Origin: Azoarcus sp. Aa7
GTDB lineage: Bacteria > Pseudomonadota > Gammaproteobacteria > Burkholderiales > Rhodocyclaceae
DNA: 46,797 nt
NCBI RefSeq assembly: GCF_014822185.1
Contig: NZ_QVLR01000004.1
Span: 1 to 46,797 of the forward strand
Direction of reading: 5' to 3'
How positions within the stretch are numbered: position 1 is the first letter of the stretch; every line of letters starts with the position of its first letter. Of this stretch, positions 34,576 to 42,275 are shown piece after piece. The notes under the pieces were generated by a model that was given only the letters and a program-made list of their open reading frames with translations, did no database searches and had not been told where the DNA came from. The position numbers were made by a program, and so were the translations under genes.

Positions 34576-37092
34576 ATGGCCAACATCCGCTTCACCCCGC
34601 TCCGGATCGGCACGACGAACGCGGCCGGCGAGCGCATCTCCAGCATCGACCCGCTGCTGTCGCGCACCAACTACTTCGACGGCCAGCTGCTGAAGGCCTC
34701 CGACCTCAACCGCGACCAGATCTATCTCGACGAACGCCTGCTCGAACTGGGCCAGGTCTTCGGCGCCGGCATCGTGCGCGGGCTGGACATCAGCCTGCAA
34801 TCCGGCCACCTCCTGCAGGTCACGCCGGGCATCGCGATCGCGCCGTCGGGCCGCGTGCTGCAGCTCTCCAACCAGGCGCTGACGATCGATCTCCTCAACA
34901 GCGGTCTGATCGCGACGCTCAACGACGGCCGCTTCCGCAGCTACGCGCGCGGCCTGTACGCGCTCGCGCTGACCCATGCCGAGGTCGTCGACGGCGTCGC
35001 CGAAGCCTTCCCCAAGGATCTCGCCGCGCCGCGCCGCCCGCACGTCGCCGCCTGGGCCGAAGGGGTCGAGCTGCGCCTGATGCCGCTGCCGTTGCCCCTG
35101 CCGCGCCAGGACGAGATCGCGGTGCGCGCGACGCTTGCCCGTGAACTCCTGTCCGGCGGCGACCGTCTCGCGCTGCCCTCCGACGACGCCGTCGCGCTGG
35201 GCCTGATCGCAGTCGAGCGCGGCCGCATCCTGTGGATCGACCGGGGGCTGCTGCGCCGCCCGCAGCGCGCGCTGAACACGCCCAACGCGATCCAGCAGGA
35301 CCTCGCGACCCACTACCAGGAGCTGATGCAGACGGTGCTGACGACGCGCCAGAGCGCCGGCCTGCGCGGCGCCTTCGCCGCGAGCCAGTACTTCCGCGTG
35401 CTGCCGCCGTGGGGCCCACTGCCGCAGGACTGCATCGACCCGATCGGCGGGCGCCAGCAGTTCTTCCCCAAGGACTACGAGGTCAGCATCGCGCCGGTGC
35501 GCCGCAGCGAGCTCGCCGCGGTGCTCGCCGACTCCGCCCACCTCGCGCCGATCGACCTCGAACGCGACGCCGACTGCGACATGATGGTGCTGGTGCCGAT
35601 GAGCGACACCGCCTTCGCGCTGCGCGCGCGCCAGCTCGAAGCGCCGGCGAGCTTCACGCCGCGCTCGTTGGGCCGGCTCGCCCGCCTCGACCGCCTCGCG
35701 CTGCGCATCCTGCCGCAACCGCCGATCCACCGCGTCGACACCGACGCCGACGTGTGGCGCGCGATCTGGGCCGACGTGAATCCGGCCGAGCTGATGTACG
35801 TGCGCCGCCCGCCGCGCACTGCCGAAACGGGTGTCAGCGCCGTCGTGCTCGCGCTCGGCATGACGCTGCCGCCGCCGGGCAGCGCGCTGCCGCCCGACGC
35901 CGCGGCGCTCGAAGAGCAGCTCGACGCGGCCCTGGAGGACGTCGACGCCGCCGAGGAGGCCCGCGCCGCGCTCGAAGCCGAGATCGCGCGCCTGAAAGTG
36001 CGCATCGCGGAGCTGGAAAAGGCCCTCGCGGCCGCCGGTGGTACGGGCACCCCTGCCGACGCGCAGGCCGAGATCGAACGCCTCAGGCTCGCACTCGACG
36101 CGGCGCAGAAGGAGATCGAGGCGCTCAAGGCCGACGACCGCAACGCCGCGATCCTCGCCAACGCGCTCGAAGCCGCCAGCGACCGCATCGACGCACTGAA
36201 GGCCGAACTCGACGCCGCGCGCGCCGAGATCGAGCGCCTGAAGACGACCAGTTCGCCGATCGACGAAACCCTCAAGCAGCGCATCGAGGAACTCGCCGCG
36301 GCGCTGGACGCCGAACGCGCGAAATCCGCCGCGCTGGAGCAGGAGCGGGCCGCGCTCACCGCGCAGCTCAACGAGGCGCAGCGGCGCATCACCCAGCTCG
36401 AAGCCGAACTGAAGGACGCGCTGGCGAAGCTCGAAGCGGCCGGAGGCACCGACGCCGACCTCGCGGCCGCGCGCGACGAGATCGCGAAACTGAAGGCCGA
36501 ACTCGACGCGACCCGCGCCGCGCTCGATACCGCCCGCGCCGAACTCGCCGACACGCGCGCGAAGCTCGACGCCAGCCTCACCCGCGAAGCCGCCGCGCTC
36601 GCGCGCATCGCCGAACTGCAGAACGCGCTCGCCGCCGCGAACAACGAACTCGCGACCCTGCGCGCCCGCGTCGCGACGCTCGAAACCCAGCTCGCGAACG
36701 CCAACGCGACAATCGAGAAACTCAAGCTCGAAGCCGCGCAGACGAGCGACCTCGCGACCGAGCTCCCGCTGGCGCTCCTCGCCCGTGCCCGCGGCGCCGA
36801 CGACACCGGCATCAAGGCCGCCACGACTGCCGACACGATGATCGGCGGCAACGACCGGGCGCGCATCGCCGCGGTGCAGATCGTCGGGCTGGCCGACCGC
36901 CGCCTCGACCTCGCGCTGTGGCCCACGCTGCCGGCGCTCGCGCGCTTCGACCTCGGCGTCTTCGAGAAGCTGCGCGACCGCTTCGTCGCGGCGGCCGGCG
37001 ACCTCGACATCGCGAAGTTCTTCCTCGAAGAAGGGCCCAACCTGGGACTGTCGGGCACCCACCTCGAACTGTGGAAGCGGGTCGTCGGGTGA
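34576..37092 (+). CDS. eCIS protein with shared N-terminal module and very long coiled coil, paralogue 2
   Basis: This is an 838-residue protein starting at the ATG behind AAAGGGA. Residues 28-110 carry the shared module: NYFDGQLLKASDLNRDQIYL, GAGIVRGLDISL and VTPGIAIAPSGRVLQL. Residues about 445-720 are almost uninterrupted heptad-like sequence (repeated L-x-A-E-L-D-A and I-x-x-L-K-A-E units, broken by short Gly/Thr/Pro links). A C-terminal domain (725-838) follows. A coiled coil of about 270 residues would span roughly 40 nm, so a fibre, tape-measure or scaffold role is conceivable. It is not homologous by eye to known Afp13 or Afp14 sequences. Confidence 0.65.
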   Translation: MANIRFTPLRIGTTNAAGERISSIDPLLSRTNYFDGQLLKASDLNRDQIYLDERLLELGQVFGAGIVRGLDISLQSGHLLQVTPGIAIAPSGRVLQLSNQALTIDLLNSGLIATLNDGRFRSYARGLYALALTHAEVVDGVAEAFPKDLAAPRRPHVAAWAEGVELRLMPLPLPLPRQDEIAVRATLARELLSGGDRLALPSDDAVALGLIAVERGRILWIDRGLLRRPQRALNTPNAIQQDLATHYQELMQTVLTTRQSAGLRGAFAASQYFRVLPPWGPLPQDCIDPIGGRQQFFPKDYEVSIAPVRRSELAAVLADSAHLAPIDLERDADCDMMVLVPMSDTAFALRARQLEAPASFTPRSLGRLARLDRLALRILPQPPIHRVDTDADVWRAIWADVNPAELMYVRRPPRTAETGVSAVVLALGMTLPPPGSALPPDAAALEEQLDAALEDVDAAEEARAALEAEIARLKVRIAELEKALAAAGGTGTPADAQAEIERLRLALDAAQKEIEALKADDRNAAILANALEAASDRIDALKAELDAARAEIERLKTTSSPIDETLKQRIEELAAALDAERAKSAALEQERAALTAQLNEAQRRITQLEAELKDALAKLEAAGGTDADLAAARDEIAKLKAELDATRAALDTARAELADTRAKLDASLTREAAALARIAELQNALAAANNELATLRARVATLETQLANANATIEKLKLEAAQTSDLATELPLALLARARGADDTGIKAATTADTMIGGNDRARIAAVQIVGLADRRLDLALWPTLPALARFDLGVFEKLRDRFVAAAGDLDIAKFFLEEGPNLGLSGTHLELWKRVVG

Positions 37093-37128
37093 TGAGAACG
37101 CACGCGACGCCGAACCGTAGCCCGAACC

Positions 37129-37314
37129 GTAGGGCGGGAGGAGCCGAAGGCGTATCCCGCCAAAGCGGCGTCCGGGGTATTTCCACCGCATGCACGGGTC
37201 CGAACGCCGCGTGGCGGGATGCGCTGCGCTCCTCCCGCCCTACGGGGTCCATTGTTCCGTTACGCGCATCGCGGGCACGGAATGTCGGGCGGCAAAGCGG
37301 AGCGCATCCCGCCA
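37129..37314. repeat. REP/BIME cluster E
   Basis: A forward unit (37129-37162), an inverted unit (37212-37243) and a second forward unit (37284-37314) fill the 287-bp gap 37093-37379. No gene is seen there. Confidence 0.85.
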
Positions 37315-37379
37315 CGCGGAATTCGTTCTGCGCGATCACTCTGATGCGGCTGCACATCAACAGGAGGCGTTGAGCAATC

Positions 37380-39119
37380 ATGGCCACCCCGTCCTTCCTC
37401 TCGCCCAGCCTGCTCGCCGCCCTCGCGCTGCGGCCGGCGCTGACGCTGCTGCCGCGCGTGCCGGTGGAAATCCGCCTGCACGAACCCGAAAAGCACCCCG
37501 ACGACCCGCGCCGCCTCAACCTCTTCCCGGGCCGGGCGCTCGGCGAGCGCGAGTTCGAACGCCTGCAGGCCTACGTCGACGACCGCGTCGCGCCGCTGCT
37601 CGCAAGCCTCGAACCGGGCATCGTCGAAGGCCTGCCCTGCACCTTCTTCGGCAGCGGCGCCGACACCCGCGTGCGCGTGCAGCCGGGTCTCGCGGTCGGC
37701 GCGGCCGGGCAACTGATCCGCCTGTTCTACCCCCTCGATCAGGCCTGGACTGACCTCGCCGCACAGGCCGAGCGCGACCAGGACGCACCGCTGCGCGACG
37801 GCCTCTTCCTCGTGACGCTCCGCAGCGCGGTCGAGCCGATCGACGACCCGACCGACCAGGAGCCCTGCACGCGTACCGAGTCCGACCCGCTGCGCGAGCG
37901 CCGCATCGAGACCGTGTGCCTGCTGGGCCTGCAGCGCATCGCCGGCAGCCCGCGCCTGATGGCGATGCCTCAAGCCCGCGCCGCCAACCGCATCGGCGCG
38001 CGCCTGCTGCACGAATCCCCGTTCCGCGAGGACTCCGGCGCGGTGCCGCTGGGCCTCGTCAAAGTCGTCGGCAAGCTGCCGGTGTGGTTCGACCCGCGCG
38101 CCGGCAGGCTCCTTGCCGAGCCCGGCGCCGCCGCGCACACGCTCCTCGCCCACACCGTCGCGGCCCTCGAAACCTGGCAGCGCGAGCACCCCGCACCGCT
38201 ACCCAACGTGGCGACGCAAACGCTCGCCGAACTGCTGGGCCTCGACTACCTGCCGGCCGCCGGCCCGCTCCCCGCGGCGCTGCTGCGCGACCCCGCCGGC
38301 AAGACGCCGACGCTCGCCTTCCTGCCCGCCGACCTGCAGGTCGAACTCGCGCCGGTGCCTGCGAACACCATCGAAGGCGTCGTCGCCGACGAGCTGTCGC
38401 GCGGCACGGTCGACCTGATCCACGGCCTCGGCGAGCGCATCCGCCTGCTGCTCGCGATCCCCGACCTCGACTACCGGCGCGATCTCTTCGACCTGCCGCA
38501 ACGCGACACGCGCCTGGAGGACGAGCTCTTCCGCCGCGCCGAAACCGCAGCGCGCACCTACCAGGCGTGGAAGCAGCAGTGGTACGCGCTCTTCCACGGC
38601 CTCACCGCGCAGCAGCTGCAGGCCGTGCGCGCACCGCTGCTGATCACGAAGACGCCGCCCGACCCCGACCAGTACCGCATGAAGCTCGTCATCGACCGCG
38701 CCAAGACCTTGCCGCCGGCGACGGTGGCACCCGTCGTGATGACCCACGTCGTCGCGGCGGTCGCGAACCGCGTCGCGCTGCCCGAACCCTACGCGAGCCA
38801 CCTCGCCGAGCCGCACCCCGCGCCGGAGGACTACGACGTCGTCGAGGACACGCAGCCCGGGGATAACGGCCTGTTCCGCCAGCGCGAGGATCTGCGCGCC
38901 GACATCCGCCACCTCGAAGCCGCGCTCGACAAGAGCTTCCGCCTGCTCGAAGAGGTCAATGACTTCCTCGGCCTGCAGCGCCAGCAGCTCGACGCGCTGA
39001 CGGTGTCCTTCAGCGCGCTCGCGGGCGGCGTTCCCGGCGACGGCCTCGGCGCGAAGCTCGTGCGCTGGACGACCAAGGCGAACTTCGTACCCAAGGTCGC
39101 GACCACGCCGGAGAACTGA
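37380..39119 (+). CDS. eCIS protein with shared N-terminal module, paralogue 3
   Basis: This is a 579-residue protein. LNLFPGRALGEREFERLQAY, EPGIVEGLPC and VQPGLAVGAAGQLIRL repeat the order of conserved positions seen in the two preceding proteins. The middle has EDELFRRAETAARTYQAWKQ and the end has QREDLRADIRHLEAALDKSF, both helical. No enzyme motif, signal peptide or membrane segment is seen. It is followed after 1 bp by the next gene, so the two are coupled. Confidence 0.65.
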   Translation: MATPSFLSPSLLAALALRPALTLLPRVPVEIRLHEPEKHPDDPRRLNLFPGRALGEREFERLQAYVDDRVAPLLASLEPGIVEGLPCTFFGSGADTRVRVQPGLAVGAAGQLIRLFYPLDQAWTDLAAQAERDQDAPLRDGLFLVTLRSAVEPIDDPTDQEPCTRTESDPLRERRIETVCLLGLQRIAGSPRLMAMPQARAANRIGARLLHESPFREDSGAVPLGLVKVVGKLPVWFDPRAGRLLAEPGAAAHTLLAHTVAALETWQREHPAPLPNVATQTLAELLGLDYLPAAGPLPAALLRDPAGKTPTLAFLPADLQVELAPVPANTIEGVVADELSRGTVDLIHGLGERIRLLLAIPDLDYRRDLFDLPQRDTRLEDELFRRAETAARTYQAWKQQWYALFHGLTAQQLQAVRAPLLITKTPPDPDQYRMKLVIDRAKTLPPATVAPVVMTHVVAAVANRVALPEPYASHLAEPHPAPEDYDVVEDTQPGDNGLFRQREDLRADIRHLEAALDKSFRLLEEVNDFLGLQRQQLDALTVSFSALAGGVPGDGLGAKLVRWTTKANFVPKVATTPEN

Positions 39120-39120
39120 C

Positions 39121-41037
39121 ATGAGCGAGCTGTTCAACCGCTTCACCGCGGACACCACGAACTTCACCGAGGTGAAGCTCGCCGCCGACACGCCCCTGAT
39201 CAACGCGACGGCGAGCAATCTGAACCTTGCCGGCGCCGTGCAGATGGAGCCGACGATCTCCGCCGCAACGCTCGCCGCCCTCGGCGCGCTGCAGTTCGAG
39301 GCCCAGCCGAAGGAGCCGCTCACCGAGCCGGTGTTCAACAAGGCGCCGACCACCGGCAAGGGCATGCTGTCGCACGTCGAACTGATCCACGACAGCTTCT
39401 TCAACGTCCGTCGCGACCTGCTCGACCTGCGCGACAAGGCCAACGCGCGCCAGAACCAGGCGAAGTCGCTGATCGACCGCCTGTGCGACTTCCTCGACGA
39501 CTTCATGAAACCCGAGGAATTGCGCCGCCTCGGTGTCATCGACAGCGACAATCAGGCGCCGGCCTTCCGCCTGCTCGTCGCGCCGGATCTCCACAACACC
39601 GACGGCTTCCTGCTGCGCCCGAAGCTCGACCTCGCGATCCCCCGCCCGGGCGACGACGCCGGGCACGACGACGCCGGCAACGTGCTGAAGCACAACGACG
39701 AATCCGCGCTGTTCTCCGCCGGCAAGGTCGTCGCCGACGACATCCGCAAGATCGAGGCCCTGCGCGGCGCGCTGACCACGCTGCGGCGCCGCCACCAGCA
39801 GGCCCTCGAAGACCTGCGTGCGCGCCTCGCCGCGCTGGAAACCGACATCCCCGGCGAGATCCGCCAGCTCGACGTACGCGAACGCGAGCGCGTCGAGGCG
39901 CTCGACGACTACGCCGTCGCCCAGCGCCTGCTCGCCGAGCACTGGCGCGAGATCGAGGCCGCCTACGCCGAGCGCAAGCGCGTCATCGAGAGCCACCGCG
40001 GCCTGTTCTACGTGAAGGTGCGCGAAACCCCGCTCGGCCGCACCCTCCCCGATCCGCTGGACCTGCGCCCGGCGAGCCCCGACGACCTCGTGCCCGGCTG
40101 CGCCAACCGCGACACCGCGCTGCCCGCCGCGCTCGCCCCCTTCATGGAAGCCGTGTACGACATCCCCGCCGGCGACTGGGCGAACCTGCGCCCGCTCGGC
40201 CACCTGCTGCCCGGCCGCGCGATCCTCGCCGGCCTCGTCGACACGCGCCGCCAGAAGCTCGCGCTGCGCCTCAACCGTGCCGTCACCGCCGACACCCCCG
40301 TGCTCACGAGCCTCGTGCAGCAGAACCACGCCCTCGTGCGCGAAGTCGCCGCCCGCCCCTTCAATGCCGGCGCGCTCAGCGAACTGCAGCGGCAGGGCAG
40401 CGCGATCCTCGCCCTCGACGACCTGCTCGCGATTCCCTCGCCGCTATTGCGCGACCCCGCGCGCGCCCTGCACCAGCGCCTCGACGCCGCTGCCGGCTGC
40501 ATCCTCGCGCGCCTGCGCACGATCGCCCCGTCGATCCGCCTCAACTGGGCCACGGCCGCCGAAGCCAACCGTCTCGCCGTCGAGACGCCCGAACGCTGGC
40601 CCGGCCTCGCCGAAGCCGAGGAGCGCGACTTCAACGGCGTGCGCACGCTCGTGGAACTCATTGCCTGGTGGTTCCGCCAGCTCGACAGCGACGCCTCCGG
40701 CGTCGCCCGCACCGCGATGCGCAACCTCGTGCGCGCCTGCCTGCTGCTCGCCGCCAGCGACGACCCGCAGCAACTCATCCAGGGCCGCCTGAAGATCCTC
40801 CCCGGCCGCTTCCGCATCGGCGAGGCGCTGCGCCTCACGCTCAACCGCGAGGCCGCACCGGGCACGCTGCTGCAGCTCTTCGACGACAGCCAGCGCGTCA
40901 TCGCGACCCTGCGCGTCGACGACCACGACGACCAGGGCACCGTCGCCTCGGTCGCCACCATCCTCGACCCGGAAATCGAGCGCAACCCCGGCGCGGTGCT
41001 CAATACCGCGCTGCGCATCAGCGGGCTGAACCGATGA
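39121..41037 (+). CDS. eCIS-associated coiled-coil protein of unknown function
   Basis: This is a 638-residue protein starting 1 bp after the preceding stop. The N-terminus MSELFNRFTADTTNFTEVKL is polar. Residues about 202-290 form a charged coiled coil (VVADDIRKIEALRGALTTLR and onward to EHWREIEAAYAERKRVIES). The remaining helical C-terminal region contains VELIAWWFRQLDSDASGVAR and a final beta segment (GEALRLTLNREAAPGTLLQL). I do not recognise a family. Its place in a tight run with the three paralogues suggests it is part of the same subassembly. Confidence 0.65.
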   Translation: MSELFNRFTADTTNFTEVKLAADTPLINATASNLNLAGAVQMEPTISAATLAALGALQFEAQPKEPLTEPVFNKAPTTGKGMLSHVELIHDSFFNVRRDLLDLRDKANARQNQAKSLIDRLCDFLDDFMKPEELRRLGVIDSDNQAPAFRLLVAPDLHNTDGFLLRPKLDLAIPRPGDDAGHDDAGNVLKHNDESALFSAGKVVADDIRKIEALRGALTTLRRRHQQALEDLRARLAALETDIPGEIRQLDVRERERVEALDDYAVAQRLLAEHWREIEAAYAERKRVIESHRGLFYVKVRETPLGRTLPDPLDLRPASPDDLVPGCANRDTALPAALAPFMEAVYDIPAGDWANLRPLGHLLPGRAILAGLVDTRRQKLALRLNRAVTADTPVLTSLVQQNHALVREVAARPFNAGALSELQRQGSAILALDDLLAIPSPLLRDPARALHQRLDAAAGCILARLRTIAPSIRLNWATAAEANRLAVETPERWPGLAEAEERDFNGVRTLVELIAWWFRQLDSDASGVARTAMRNLVRACLLLAASDDPQQLIQGRLKILPGRFRIGEALRLTLNREAAPGTLLQLFDDSQRVIATLRVDDHDDQGTVASVATILDPEIERNPGAVLNTALRISGLNR

Positions 41038-41049
41038 GCACAGAGAACC

Positions 41050-41187
41050 GTCGGGCGGGAAAGCAAAACGCATCCCGCCACATGGGGCACGACTTCGCCG
41101 CATGGGATGGGTATAAGCCACCACTCCAACAGGTCGGGCGTGTTTCCTTCGCCGAATGGCGGGATGCGCTGCGCTTTCCCGCCCTAC
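41050..41187. repeat. REP/BIME cluster F
   Basis: A forward unit (41050-41080) and an inverted unit (41157-41187) flank the 184-bp gap 41038-41221. Both belong to the sub-type with CGGGAAAGC and GCTTTCCCGCC. Confidence 0.85.
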
Positions 41188-41221
41188 GTCCATTGCGCCT
41201 CTCCGCGGACGTCCCCGCCCC

Positions 41222-42275
41222 ATGAACGCCGCCGACCTCCACATCGGCCGCGTCGTGCTGCGCGGCACCGCTCCCGCCATCGACCACGCGCGCGCGACGC
41301 TCCCGGCAGCACTCGCGCGCGCGCCCTGGCCGGCCGACGAAGCCATCGTCGTCGTCCGCCGCCTCACCGTCGGCGGCACCACGAGCGAGCTGCCCGCCCG
41401 CGCCGCCGCGGCCGCCGAACACCTCACCCGCCGCGCCGCCGACCCCTGGAGCCCCGCCGCCGACGCCGCCGAGTCCGTGCGCTTCCGCAATGCGCTCGAC
41501 TATCGCGCCTGCCTCGTGCGCGACCTCCTCGCCGGCACCGCCGCGCACCGCTGGCTGTGGCGCCACCGCGCCGCGCTGCTCGCCCGCCCGGCGGCGGAAG
41601 CGCTCGCCGAACTGCTCGCCGAGGACGCCCTCGCGCTGCCGGCCCTGCTCGACCGCCCCGCGCTGCGCGACAGCCTGCCGGCCCTGTGGCGCACGCTCGA
41701 TGCCCCCGCCGCACGCACAATCCTGCACGCCATTGGCGCCGCAACAGGCTGGCAAAACGCCATGGCCAGCGCACTCGATCCGACCTCCAATGAACGTAGG
41801 GCGGGAGAGCGAAGCGTATCCCGCCACACGGCGATCGAGGCCCGATCAAACGCCCAATCAAGGGCACACGCCCACGCATCGGCCACGACAGCGCATGCGG
41901 CCGCGCATCCGTCATCGCCCCTGCAAACCGCACTGCCCCCGTCCGACCCGCGCGTCGTCCTGCACGCGGTGCTGGCACTGTGGATGCGAACTCCCGCGAC
42001 ACTAGCCGGTGCAAGCGCCGGCGAAACCCTCCGCGCCATCGCCGAAACCTTCACACGCCGCGCTGCGCCACTACGGCGAAGCAGCCCTGCATGCCGCGCT
42101 CGCCGAGCGCCCCGCGCGCATCCGCGCGACTGCCAGCCACCTCGACGTGCATCTGCGCCTCAGCGAGGTGCACCTCGACATCCGCCGCACCGGCCTCGAC
42201 CTCGACCCCGGCTGGCTGCCCTGGCTCGGCCGCGTCGTGCGCTTCCACTACGACAGCGGAGGTTTCCCGACATGA
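41222..42275 (+). pseudogene. eCIS-associated gene split by a +1 frameshift near 42045-42060
   Basis: The first 278 codons (from MNAADLHIGRVVLRG) read in one frame. The natural-looking C-terminus continues in the next frame as ALRHYGEAALHAALAERPAR, HLDVHLRLSEVHLDI and GLDLDPGWLPWLGRVVRFHY, ending at 42275, where the stop overlaps the ATPase start (ATGA). Codon GC pattern switches at about 42050. An extra base in TTCACACGCCGCGC would explain it. Unshifted, the upstream frame has no stop until the ATPase stop at 44323. It also carries a REP unit inside its coding sequence. I do not recognise its function. The cause could be mutation, sequencing error or recoding. Confidence 0.65.
41796..41826 (+). 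repeat. REP unit G inside a coding sequence
   Basis: A forward unit GTAGGGCGGGAGAGCGAAGC continuing to CCCGCCA is translated as ERRAGERSVSRH within the gene at 41222. Frame quality is preserved on both sides. It is the only unit of the family lying in a gene, and it is single rather than paired. Low-complexity His/Ala sequence follows it. Confidence 0.85.

Noticed and set aside
34063-37191. A 1042-residue minus-strand frame opposite the coiled-coil gene
   Set aside because: It reflects the heptad repeats of the sense strand read backwards, giving monotonous Gly/Arg/Phe/Glu sequence.
24225-37314. Regularly looking short repeats considered as CRISPR arrays
   Set aside because: Units are palindromic, alternate in orientation, vary between sub-types and have irregular spacing inside gene gaps. 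This is REP/BIME behaviour, not repeat-spacer arrays, and no cas gene is present.
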